12,095 bases of DNA from Phoronis pallida (Eukaryota > Phoronida > Phoronidae). The first letter of the stretch is position 1. Every line of letters begins with the position of its first letter. The DNA lies in contig JAOXYC010192466.1 of the NCBI GenBank assembly GCA_028565715.1, positions 1 through 12,095 of the forward strand, given 5' to 3'. Positions 1 to 11,076 of the stretch are shown in pieces. Under the pieces are notes generated by a model that saw nothing but the letters and a program-made list of their open reading frames with translations, searched no databases and was not told the origin of the DNA. The position numbers and the translations under genes are program-made.

Positions 1-133
1 GTTTTGGCATTACTTTTTGCGCGTTTATGTCTTTTTTTACTATTGGGAGTTGTAATGAGAGCATTTGTCTGTATTCTGCTACCTGCAGTCCGTGCAGCGA
101 TACGAATAGTGGATTCAATACCATTAGCAATTC
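1..133 (-). CDS. AGAP PH-insert exon, polybasic (partial, cut by window edge)
   Basis: The acceptor reads tcattttttcag; the exon enters in phase 1 and stays open to the window edge. It reads IANGIESTIRIAARTAGSRI, then QTNALITTPNSKKRHKR and AKSNAKT. The run TPNSKKRHKRAKSN corresponds to the polybasic part of the AGAP insert (human AGAP1 SPHANRKKHRRKKSTSN), which precedes the second half of the PH domain. In vertebrate relatives a stretch like this has been discussed as a possible nuclear-localisation or membrane-contact patch; which applies here is not visible. The donor and the NFEF-type continuation of PH would lie beyond position 1. Confidence 0.88.
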
Positions 134-235
134 CTGAAAAAATGAAAATTATATATTAGATGACGTTTACCATGAAATAATTGCCCATCCCACGATGGAA
201 ACACAAGAGATGAGATGTCGATGAAACAACATGGT

Positions 236-308
236 AATAAAAGTTCCTTACTAGGTGAGTGAGTAGTTCATCTAAACTACTCACTCACCTAGTAAGAAAC
301 TTTTATTA
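236..308. repeat. near-perfect hairpin, about 33-bp stem and 4-nt loop
   Basis: The left arm runs from aataaaagttccttactagg to gtgagtgagtagtt and the right arm from aactactcactcac to ctagtaagaaacttttatt. I find one mismatch (ttcc against gaaac). It lies in the intron just upstream of the polybasic exon 1-133. A palindrome this long and clean is either recent or structurally maintained. Confidence 0.85.
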
Positions 309-1201
309 TTATGTTATCAGGAGAGTATGAACAATTTATTCCATCATAGTAACAACATCGTGACAGAAACAATTGACAAACTTCAAGGGTTGTGAATATG
401 AATGGGGTCTTCACGCTGTAGCAGGAACCCTGGAGGTGAAAGCAAGCTAGTGCACCTATGAACTGGAACCCTGCAACACAAACGGGAACCCTTGGAATGA
501 AGACAAAACCCTGAATTCAACACCAAGGTAGGTGGTTTCAGGTTCGGGGAAACTGTTTGTGGTTCAGAGTTCTGTTTATAGGTCCTGAGTTCTATTTCAT
601 AGGTGCACAAGCCCTGTCTTTGACTCCCGGGTCTCTCAAAGCTAGGAGACCCAATTGATTCATAGCTCTTGGACAAACAATTTAATGAACCCCAAGAGAT
701 TCATAGAACCCCTGCAATAGTGTAATGAAAACATGGCTGAATGACTTGTTTGTTAATTGTCAAGGCTCATCCAAAAAGCTTGAAACATAAACACCATGTC
801 AAAACTTTGGTTAATTCCAGAAATGAATTTGTCTTCAGTTGACAAAATGTTTTTTTTCTTCTGAAAATGACAAATCCACAATTATATAGTATTTGAGTAG
901 GGGATCAAGTACACACAAGCGGAAATGTGAGTGCAAAGTCTTACCAAGTGAGAAAAAGCCCAGCGTTTGCGGGGAAGGCAGCAGAGAGGAACATGGAACA
1001 GAAAGAAACAGTCACACAATAAAATGAACAAATCACACCATAAGTCACATCACACATTACTGTACAAAACAATTGTATCTGCACATCACTGCTGACTGTT
1101 CTAAGCAGGTTAGCACAGCAGCACATGTTACAGGCAAATTCACATTTTATACAAATTCTTTCCATGTTCAAATCTGAGTTTTATACTGATTTGACAACAC
1201 T

Positions 1202-1300
1202 TTGGAATGCAGTCAAAATTCTGTAGAGGATATGTGTTTTTTTTTATCCAATTTTCTCCAAAAATGAAAACTCCTCTACCAAGGTTTGACTGCATTCCAA
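1202..1300. mobile_element. short fold-back element (about 100 bp)
   Basis: A perfect 16-bp inverted repeat, ttggaatgcagtcaaa (1202-1217) and tttgactgcattccaa (1285-1300), is extended inward by gtagagga paired with tcctctac. This is typical of a small non-autonomous element. The minus-strand open frame across it is a by-product of the palindrome. Confidence 0.7.
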
Positions 1301-1842
1301 GTTCAAAAGTTTTGTGAACCTGACTTGACAAATTCAAAAAAAGTCTGAAAGATTAAAAAGTAATTTTTAAGTTCAGGGGACATTTGATTCTCATAGTTTT
1401 TTAAAACGCTTTGTTAGAATTAGGCTTTGTAAGCATTAGGCTTAGGAAGGATTAGGCTGTTATCCATGCTGGGTTCTGTGTCGAAACAGGCAAGTTGTCC
1501 AAATGCTTTAAAACGGACGCCGGTAGAACCCCTCACAGAACCGTCCCGAACAAAGGCCCGACACCAAGGGAGATTACCGCGCAATTGTTAGAACTGGTTA
1601 GCGGGATATTTACATAACTGTTTACAATAGGCAGGTTTCAGGTTAATTACTTTATTGCTGCCTTGGTTAAGATAGACTTGTTATTCTTAGATCATAGATA
1701 ACCGTCGGTGAACATCAGGGTGATGTATATGTATCACACTGTTGTCTAACATGCGTTTGAAACAGTGAAAAAGCTTCTCCATGTGTATAATAGGATAACA
1801 CATGAAATGTGTATATATAAAGGATAACACAGTTGTACCTAC

Positions 1843-1920
1843 CCATAGAGTCATTGTTTATAATATAGTCTCCATCACCACCACCAAGTCTTTGAGGAGA
1901 GCCGTCTATTGAGTCTTTAC
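1843..1920 (-). CDS. AGAP PH-insert exon, Gly/Asp-rich (78 bp, phase 1-1)
   Basis: The acceptor reads ttttgtaaacttgttag and the donor ATGG|GTAGGT. After completing a Gly codon with the previous exon it reads KDSIDGSPQRL, then GGGDGDYIINNDSMG. It lies where vertebrate AGAPs have NGLSKDMSSL plus a Ser-rich stretch; only the (G)KDS part is recognisable, as expected for this fast-evolving insert. It is phase 1 on both sides with a length divisible by three, so skipping would leave the frame intact. Support comes from the splice sites, phase fit and position; the protein itself is not distinctive. A second possible donor (GTACAA) lies 5 bp further on but is weaker and would shift the frame. Confidence 0.75.
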
Positions 1921-2526
1921 CTAACAAGTTTACAAAATCAGCAAATTAAGAAACCATACATTCAATTTCTCACTATTGTGATAGCAATTCACACTGTTAA
2001 GAGTGCAAATCTCAATATAACTGATGAATAGAAGAATATTAAGAAGAATTCTTATTACGCCAATGTATCAGGGAATTGAATAATTATATTTTATTTATCA
2101 AATGTTAAAGATACTGTCTCCTCGTTGGTGAGGATCTGGCATCAAAATTAAAATCAACTGGAAATTTTGTGTACGAGTCTTTTGATGAACATAACTAACT
2201 TGCATCTTGGTAAAAAAAAATCAAAAATCTGTAAAGGGGCTTTTTGGAGCTTTTTGTCTAACTCTGTCTGCAGACAGAGATATACTTTTTTGGGATAAAA
2301 AGCTCTCAAATCACCCCTTACAGATTTTTTTGAATTTTTTTACTCAGATGCAGGTTAATTATATTCATCAAAGGACTCATACACAAATTTCTAGTTGATT
2401 TGAATTTTGACCCCAGGTCGGGTCCAACGCAGGAGACTATCTTTAAGCATTTTTTCAGAAAAATTCTTAATAGCCACAAGTGCTAATTATTCAGAACATG
2501 GTATAAATTTCCTATAAATAGTCTAC
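1921..2526 (-). other. intron between PH exon 2 and the Gly/Asp-rich exon
   Basis: Most of this 606-bp intron is the TTAA-flanked fold-back element at 2105-2446. The remainder is AT-rich with nothing recognisable. Confidence 0.8.
2105..2446. mobile_element. fold-back MITE with TTAA ends (342 bp)
   Basis: Two arms of about 150 bp are imperfect reverse complements. The left arm starts TTAAAGATACTGTCTCC and the right arm ends GGAGACTATCTTTAA. The arms continue through gtgtacgagtcttttgatga (paired with tcatcaaaggactcatacac) and through the inner segment tcaaaaatctgtaaagggg. The TTAA at each end fits the target-site preference of piggyBac-type transposases, but it also arises from the palindrome itself, so the family assignment is tentative. 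No transposase is present. The element lies wholly in an intron, 80 bp from PH exon 2. Confidence 0.8.
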
Positions 2527-2650
2527 CAAGTGCATCTCCATTATTGGTCATAGCTGGGCTGCGTGAACCTTTAGGTTTCATCATCCCAGGTATTTTTACA
2601 GTGGTCTGCATGAGTGAGATTTCTTTTCCATGAACATCATCCATGTAGTC
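2527..2650 (-). CDS. AGAP PH domain exon 2 (41 codons + 1 nt, phase 0-1)
   Basis: The acceptor reads ttctattttccag and the donor CTTG|GTAGAC. It opens with [14 protein letters not shown] and continues QTTVKIPG, matching the conserved AGAP continuation DYMxNVHGKEIDLL, RTTVKVPG that follows YHPSLH in vertebrates. Exon 3709-3918 therefore joins this one exactly at SYHPNLH|DYM. The second half ([19 protein letters not shown]) is the start of the variable insert that splits the PH domain in this family. The two residues just before QTT, LM rather than LL, and the KPKGSR tail differ from vertebrates. I see no alternative in-frame donor nearby. Confidence 0.93.
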
Positions 2651-5404
<2,754 letters not shown>

Positions 5405-5488
5405 GTTGAATATACTAGATCTCCGCCGTGTCCTTCTGTGCTGTGAAGGTGTGTTACTAGGATCCTCGGTCTTGTCACTTGACCGGTC
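5405..5488 (-). CDS. AGAP alternative linker exon, version c (28 codons, phase 0-0)
   Basis: The acceptor reads ccttggtgtttccag and the donor AAC|GTACGT. The 28 codons read DRSSDKTEDPSNTPSQ followed by HRRTRRRSSIFN. The RRRSSIFN end matches the AGAP1 KRRSNLFT and AGAP2 KRRTSLFA segments best of the three versions, and PSNTP matches PSNSP in exon 7047-7148. The RRRSS run is the strongest basic cluster of the set and a plausible kinase site or lipid-contacting patch; both are inference. It is the cluster member nearest the PH domain exon, so splicing c to PH exon 1 gives RRSSIFN then PNKKEEE, matching the known order RRSNLFT then SRKGSDPDKEKK. Confidence 0.8.
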
Positions 5489-5680
5489 CTGGAAACACCA
5501 AGGTCAAAAAAGTGGGTCAAGGTTATCAAGCAATCAGGTCAAATGTTGCAAGTTTTTCAGGCATTAGCTCATTAGACATTCCATCCTCTATATCATGCCT
5601 GCTCAAACCAAACCCTAAGCAACATGCATTCTATATATTGTTATGTATCAATCATTTTGAAATAAGAATACAAATAATTG

Positions 5681-5745
5681 ATGCTTTTACTGGCCAAAAC
5701 TGATAAATATTGAAAAGACAGAACAAATTGGAACTGTCTTTTCAA
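5681..5745. repeat. partial copy of the left flank of the tRNA-like element, with hairpin
   Basis: The stretch atgcttttactggcc through aagacagaacaaattggaactg follows 2739-2793 closely (tgctttactggcc ... aagacagaaaaattggaact). Instead of running on into the tRNA-like part it forms a perfect 12-bp inverted repeat, ttgaaaagacag (5710-5721) against ctgtcttttcaa (5734-5745). It looks like a short related element or a truncated copy. Confidence 0.55.
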
Positions 5746-6295
5746 AATGAAGTGACCAGATTTCAGTGAAATGTTTCGGTTCATCACACAAACCCTCTGA
5801 CTCCATAAAACATTTTCAATATGTACACCCCTCAGCTGATAGCAACCTTTCCAAAGACACTTTGAAAACCTTTAGGGTTTATTGATCAAAGAAACCGAAT
5901 AGCGTCAGTCAACCTCACACCAAAGCAGAGTCTCCCATGATATTGAAAGCCACCATTCACATTATCCATAGGAAATGCCACATGCTTTTAAGCCATCATG
6001 CAGTCATGAACATGCACCGTTTCTATGCAGGAAAACACATATAAGTAAACATTTAATTTATAAATTTTTGTCCGTTTTTTCATTTGTAGTGTTCCAACAA
6101 AATTGGTACGGTCCTACTTTCTGAGTACACTTATCAAGATTATAGGATTTGGATAATAATAATCATGAAAATGTTCAGTCAAAACTCGGAATACATTTAA
6201 AATGAAGCATCTCACACCTAATGGAATGGATGATTATGACTAAGAAACTTCAGAAACATTCCATAAGCGACTATAGGTAAATGAGTTTGAATAAA

Positions 6296-6380
6296 AATGT
6301 GGTCCCTCGTAAGTTGGCGTTATTCAGTCAATGTGTTTCCATGGACTGAATAACGGGCACCACATTATTCAACCTGTACC
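6296..6380. mobile_element. short MITE, copy A
   Basis: The element begins aatgtggtccctcg and ends gggcaccacattattcaacc, with an inner inverted pair ttattcagtc / gactgaataa. It is the same family and orientation as 7851-7944, with both ends slightly decayed. It has no coding content and lies in the intron downstream of exon 7047-7148 in transcription order. Confidence 0.7.
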
Positions 6381-7046
6381 AATGAGTTTTGATAACATGC
6401 AAGTAAGAAGCCATGCTATCAAGCTCGGGAAAAAAAAGTAAGAATCGGATGACAAGCATAGAAGCATGAAATTAAAATACAGGGACCCTCCTAAAGCTTC
6501 ATGACAAAATGTGTTCAACCCAATAAATTAATTAAAAAAATTTGGGGGCGTGTCTAAGTTTTCCTAAAGTTATGGTTAGATAGTATCCACAATCACTGAA
6601 TTAATATGTCTACAAGTCATTAAATTCTAAACCTATGAAAATCAAACAAACTGTTATACATGCCAAATGTTCAAGTAAAATGCTCCTTAGTTTATAAATC
6701 ATGCAATATTCCTTTTTTAAAGAACCAAGGAAGATTTGCATTGGCATACAATTCACATTTAGTTACACTTTTTTAATAAAATACATTATCATACTACATA
6801 GTTCACTTTATATGTTCTAACTAATACTTGAAATAACCTCGAACATCAACCAAAAATTACAAATTTTTTTAAGTAAAATATTTGACAAAGAGGTATCTCG
6901 CTTTAAAAAAGTTTACATTCGAAATGAGTTTTGCTCAATAATCGGAAAACAAGAAGAAAAGGAAATTGACTGTTTTAGACTTGAGGAAGAATTCAATGAT
7001 TGCGAATATCAAACCATAACTCCATTAACGATTTCTAACAACTTAC

Positions 7047-7148
7047 AAGAGTAAGACTGGATCGTACACGACTCACGCGTGTCAAGATGGGCGTTAAAGG
7101 ACTATTGGAGGGAATTTGAAGTTCCTTCATGAATGTATCCATTTTGTC
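7047..7148 (-). CDS. AGAP alternative linker exon, version b (34 codons, phase 0-0)
   Basis: The acceptor reads tttctcttcacatgcag with a good pyrimidine tract, and the donor is consensus CTT|GTAAGT. The 34 codons read DKMDTFMKELQIPSNSP, then LTPILTRVSRVRSSLTL. KELQI followed by SNSPLTP fits human AGAP1 KELRIDVPPTANTP, so this is the version most like the single vertebrate segment at its N-terminal end. Its second half, TPIL-T-R-x-S-R-x-R-SS-L, is clearly related to exons 9061-9138 and 5405-5488. A strong fold-back element (7231-7530) lies about 80 bp upstream of its acceptor, and copies of one short MITE lie in both flanking introns. Confidence 0.8.
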
Positions 7149-7230
7149 CTGCATGTGAAGAGAAATGACACACATGATAAAGTGGTGATGGCTGGTGATA
7201 ATGAATAGATAGTGGATGATAAGAGTTGGT

Positions 7231-7530
7231 GATTCACAGGCCTTTGTAGCGACAACGACACGGGCACCAAAAACTAGGCACAAAGGTCTCAAACTGGACA
7301 AACGGACCTAAAAACTAGGCACACGGACCCAAATACCGGCTACACACACCTGAAAAACATAGTGCTGTGTGTGTCTGTGTGCCTGTTTATTGATACCGGT
7401 ACCCGGTATTTTGGGTGCGTGTATACGGTATTTGGGTCCGTGTGCCTAGTTTTTACGTCCATTGGCCCAGTTTGAGACCCGTGTGCCCGGTTTTGTTGAC
7501 CATGTCCTAGTTAATAAGGCCTGATTCATA
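7231..7530. mobile_element. fold-back element, about 300 bp
   Basis: The left arm (from gattcacaggcctttg through cggacccaaataccgg) and right arm (from ccggtattttgggtgcg through aaggcctgattcat) are imperfect reverse complements of well over 100 bp. The clearest paired block is actaggcacacggacccaaa against tttgggtccgtgtgcctagt. Inside the arms the unit actaggcac(a)c...gga is itself repeated in tandem. The stretch is richer in G and C than its surroundings. It sits about 80 bp upstream of the acceptor of exon 7047-7148. Confidence 0.75.
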
Positions 7531-7850
7531 AGTCAAGTGATGGAGAATAGAGATGCACAATCACAAGAAGAAATAGCATCATAATTAAACAGTCATACGA
7601 TCTTAATAACTTCGTAAAAATGTTGTTTGGAATTATTATCATCTGGCTAACACCTTTCAACTCAATAATTAGGTTTGTCCCGATGGGCATTTACAAACAC
7701 AAATTTGTCTGTTTTTCAAATTTACAATTTATTAATGCATTGATAGAGCACCCAAGGACAATGTTGGTAAAAAATGTTATCCACAGCGTCAACATGAAAT
7801 GGAATGGGCCCATTATTTTCCCAACAGTGGCTGAAAAATAACTAAAAATA

Positions 7851-7944
7851 AATAATGTGGTCCCTCGTTTATTGGCGTTATTCAGTCATGTCAATGTGTC
7901 TCCAATAACTGAATAATGAAAGTTACACAGGGGACCACATTATT
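7851..7944. mobile_element. short MITE, copy B, perfect 14-bp terminal inverted repeats
   Basis: The ends are aataatgtggtccc (7851-7864) and gggaccacattatt (7931-7944), exact reverse complements. An inner pair, gttattcagt / actgaataa, makes most of the element self-complementary. The sequence just past the right end (caacttgtacca) also matches the flank of copy A (caacctgtacca), so the true element may be longer than 94 bp. It lies in the intron upstream of exon 7047-7148. Confidence 0.75.
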
Positions 7945-8059
7945 CAACTTGTACCAAATATTCTAGAGGATATGATACTAACCAGAGAAATAACTAGAGG
8001 GTATTTTATAACACAAACTAGATGGGGGTTTGTAATTCTAAATGGTTGGAGAATTGTAG

Positions 8060-8275
8060 TACACTGCTTCTGTCTGGTATAATGCAGATGGCAGAACATG
8101 GACAATACTACAGGACAGATTGATGCACAAATATAGCAAGTATCCAGTTGAGATACAAAGAGTTACTGAGCCACAAATGACGAGAGTAGTAGCCCCGATG
8201 CATGAAGAAGAGATGTTGCCCCAAGTGCATCTAGACGGACATTGCTACAAGCCTAGAAATAATCATCTTATATGA
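8060..8275 (+). other. unexplained protein-like open frame, 71 codons, no ATG at its start
   Basis: After a TAG at 8057 the plus strand is open for 71 codons to TGA at 8273. The protein has a balanced, gene-like composition, for example VWYNADGRTWTILQDRL and VAPMHEEEMLPQVHLDGHCY. I do not recognise a family. There is no ATG near its start, so it would be an exon or a decayed fragment, perhaps of a transposable element or a retrocopy. The minus strand over it is not convincingly coding. It lies in the intron between linker exons a and b. Confidence 0.3.
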
Positions 8276-9060
8276 GAGCTTACATTTTTGTTCCCTCGTG
8301 TCTGAAATAAGGCGATAGTGATTAATTCAAGAAGAGTGACAAAATGATAAATTATGATCATTTTAAAACTGCAATGGGAAATAGCATTTAGAGAATGCAT
8401 AAAAGAATACAGTCAGGTATGAATGAATCCAAATCATTTGACCACACACTACCATTCAAATCATGTCATTGGTGAAAAAAGAAATCTGAACACCAATGCA
8501 ATGAAAACCATATGCACTCGCAGACTCACAATCACATGAACATCAGGGCCCAAAACACTACTGGTGAATATGAATTCTGAAAGTCAACCAAAACCAAATC
8601 TTGCAATCAATCAATTGACGCACTGCTGTTTCCTTGAGGTGAGCCATCATTTGGTTAGTTGTTATGATTTTGTGCTGTGAGACCGAATAATATGCCCCTG
8701 CATGTAGTGAATTGTGCAATTGAATGACCTAGTTTCAATGTGAATTATACTTCCAACAAAAACTAGTGACATGGGACCTCATAAAATCCAATAATAATAA
8801 AAAAATACTTTAATACAACGAAAATACAAACTAGAAAAACTTTAGAATGTACAAAAATTAATTCGTATTACTGAGAGTGGATTTATCTACCGGTGAGTAC
8901 AAAGAATGAAATGAAACAAAATTATAAGAAAAACATGACACAGTCAAAAAACTACTTTTGTCAAATCACTTCAAATGTGTGAAAAGAGTGATCAGATGCA
9001 GAAGTGAAAAATTATTAAAACTAAAATTAATAAAAATAAAAAAAATAATATGACACTTAC

Positions 9061-9138
9061 AGTAAAACTGGATTTGTGTTTACTTTTTCTACTGAGTATA
9101 GGAGTACTAGTAGGGGTAACATCACGGTCCGTAGAACC
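9061..9138 (-). CDS. AGAP alternative linker exon, version a (26 codons, phase 0-0)
   Basis: Minus-strand acceptor tttatcccacctctag, then 78 bp open in frame, then a consensus donor GTAAGT. It encodes GSTDRDVTPTSTPILSR followed by KSKHKSSFT. It aligns without gaps to the end of exon 7047-7148 (TPILSRKSKHKSSFT against TPILTRVSRVRSSLT) and to the AGAP1 linker segment TPTPVRKQSKRRSNLFT. The basic run followed by SS is typical of sites for basophilic kinases, which is an inference. Including or skipping the exon keeps the frame, since its length is a multiple of three and both ends are phase 0. It lies between the Ser-rich exon and version b, with about 1.9 kb of intron on each side. Confidence 0.75.
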
Positions 9139-11076
9139 CTAGAGGTGGGATAAACAAAACACAATCACAATGCAATGCAAAAATAATACATTCAAGTTAA
9201 AACAAAAATACATTTTGAACATAACTAAAATTAAATGGCTGCTAAAAGGCTGATTTAACGAAGAAGCAGCTAATTTTCAAAGGGCTCATTGGCAAAGCCA
9301 ATCTGAGTGATGTACTCATTTTTTGTTTACAAACCACAAAGACAACAAATAATACCACATGTTACTAGTTTTGAATGGTGAAATTTGAGCATTGAAACAA
9401 ACATTTAAAAATGCAGTTTGTCAACTTGTGGGGAACATATGTTATCAAATTATTCCCAAGACAATATACCAACCCTTTGTTTTTCTTGTTTGTGTATACT
9501 CTAGTTAGCATGGTATTAATTGTTGTGTTTTTCTTGTAATCAAAAACAAAGCCCAACGCCTCATTCAGCACTTAAGCCAAGATTGTCAGCTTAAAATTTA
9601 GCATTGCATTGTTTTGACATAGCAATAATAGCAATAGGCAATATGAACAATTTTTAGCTACTTCTTGACACAGCTTTAATACAGCCACAATAAAATATAA
9701 TATTTTAAACAGTCATAAATTACATGCAGAGTTTGAAATAATTACAACAACTTAAAAAGTAAAAGAAATGGAAGACACTGTTTAAACAGTTTTGTAAATC
9801 AACCCAACTTTTTCAATTGTTTTAACAATTACTATGCATGCTAATATAAAACAAGTTTTGTAAATTAAATTAAAACTTTTTATACGTCATTTCAAAAGAA
9901 ATTCACCAGAAATTAAATATGCCAGCAAAACAGTTCAGAAAGCACACAAAACACCTAAAGTATCTTTCTTTCTAAAACAAGTAATTTAGAAAAACAAAGT
10001 GCACACCAGTGACTACCAAGCACACAACATAAAATCTGATTTTCATGCAAACCAAATTTCCTGCTAGCAAGCATCTTTCTATTACACTGACTATTGTTAT
10101 ATTGTGCTAAGAATGTACACAAGAACGTAAACATTCAATAGTGGGGAGGGCGTAAAAGATCCCATTTTCTTAAGAGTTTGAAGTTTATAATAAATTATTT
10201 AATAATATAAAATGTTACTTAAAAGTTTGTGGATCAAATTTGAAATAGAAAACTAAGAATGAGACAAATGTTTGATGTTTTTTGGTTTAAATAATGTTCA
10301 TATTTTGTGCATTGAAACATACTGTTGTGTCACAATATTTAGTAGAGCTGATTTTAGTCAGACAATTGATTTGATCTAACTAATTTAGGTACTAAAGGGT
10401 TAGGTGTTTTTGATATACACTGTAGTGCGTGTCCTTTATAATCTGGTCAAAATCAAGAAAAACAAAATGACAAATAAAAGTGTCATAATTCAATTAAAAA
10501 AATTATGTGACATTGATAATTACACTAATTAACTAAACATGCATAAATTTGTCTTTTTCATAATGTGATAAAGTGGTGTTTAATAAAAAAGTAAGCCAAA
10601 TGTAATTTATGGGTTGATCTTTTTGTCAGTGCCGGTTCTGAAACTGTGTTCTGAAATATTTGAAACGGTGGATAAGGTGAATGCTTGCACAAGTCAGTTT
10701 GCACGGAAATCAGATTTGTTGTGTTAAAGTTACCAGTCCTGAATTGGAAATAATTATCAAACACAAAAAATACAAAATTTGTAGGTTAACATGGCTGAAT
10801 TCAATTAAGAAAATATTGAAATTCAAAGAGTATCAAACTCATATACAGTGTATCCCCACAGGATAATGTTTTGTGAACTCATTTTTGGGTAAATCGTCAC
10901 AATTTTGATCTCAATACCATAATCTTTTGAGTGCCAGCCCATACTCAATATATCAACCACCCCTCCAATCTTACAGTCCCGGGATTTAACCATAAAGATT
11001 ACTGTTAAATGCCAATTCAGGGCTGGTAACTTGGTTAGAGTGTGGCAATGCAATGGTGATGTGATGAAATGAGTAC
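9139..11076 (-). other. intron between the Ser-rich exon and linker exon a
   Basis: Very AT-rich. Apart from the probable exon relic at 10558-10650 I see no gene, RNA or bounded repeat. Plus-strand and minus-strand open frames near 9365-9571 and 10681-11053 have no splice or family support. Confidence 0.65.
10558..10650 (-). pseudogene. possible relic of the linker exon cluster, donor lost (or alternative last exon)
   Basis: A convincing acceptor (ccgtttcaaatatttcag) is followed in phase 0 by NTVSEPALTKRSTHKLHLAY and ten more codons to a TGA stop. SEPALTKRSTHK aligns without gaps to STPILSRKSKHK of exon 9061-9138, with matching Ser, Pro, Leu and HK and conservative R/K and S/T changes. Where the other copies have their donor, this one reads GCTTACTTT, with no GT before the stop. 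It is therefore either a dead exon copy or, if used, a terminal exon that would end the protein before the PH domain. I saw no canonical AATAAA in the ~100 bp downstream, so the dead copy is more likely. The homology is short and judged by eye. Confidence 0.4.

Larger units (their letters stand above)
134..1842 (-). other. intron between PH-insert exons
   Basis: Holds the hairpin at 236-308, the fold-back at 1202-1300, three scattered copies of attaggct (about 1418-1458), and a GC-richer patch (1470-1590) with a 9-bp pair ggttctgtg / cacagaacc. Between 400 and 700 the word ggaaccct recurs three times. I see no further exon with supporting splice sites. Confidence 0.75.
5489..7046 (-). other. 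intron between linker exons b and c
   Basis: Contains the partial repeat at 5681-5745 and MITE copy A at 6296-6380. The rest is AT-rich, and I see no further exon of the cluster in it. Confidence 0.7.
7149..9060 (-). other. intron between linker exons a and b
   Basis: Contains the 300-bp fold-back (7231-7530), MITE copy B (7851-7944) and the unexplained plus-strand frame (8060-8275). From 8300 to 9060 I see only AT-rich sequence. Confidence 0.7.

Noticed and set aside
383-676. Minus-strand 97-codon open frame
   Set aside because: Low-information sequence with recurring ggaaccct words, no splice support and no recognisable protein.
938-1015. Pyrimidine-rich minus-strand stretch followed by CTTG|GTAAGA, resembling an exon end
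   Set aside because: No AG acceptor lies within a sensible distance upstream, and the translation matches nothing.
2207-2398. Plus-strand 63-codon open frame
   Set aside because: Lies entirely inside the palindromic TTAA element.
8284-8301. Possible 18-bp minus-strand microexon (TRGNKN) between ttatttcag and GTAAGC
   Set aside because: Splice-like ends and length divisible by three, but so short a match arises by chance and no AGAP counterpart exists; only junction reads could support it.
8524-8567. Minus-strand segment after tgactttcag as another linker exon
   Set aside because: Good acceptor, but an in-frame stop comes before the only consensus donor and there is no basic Ser motif.
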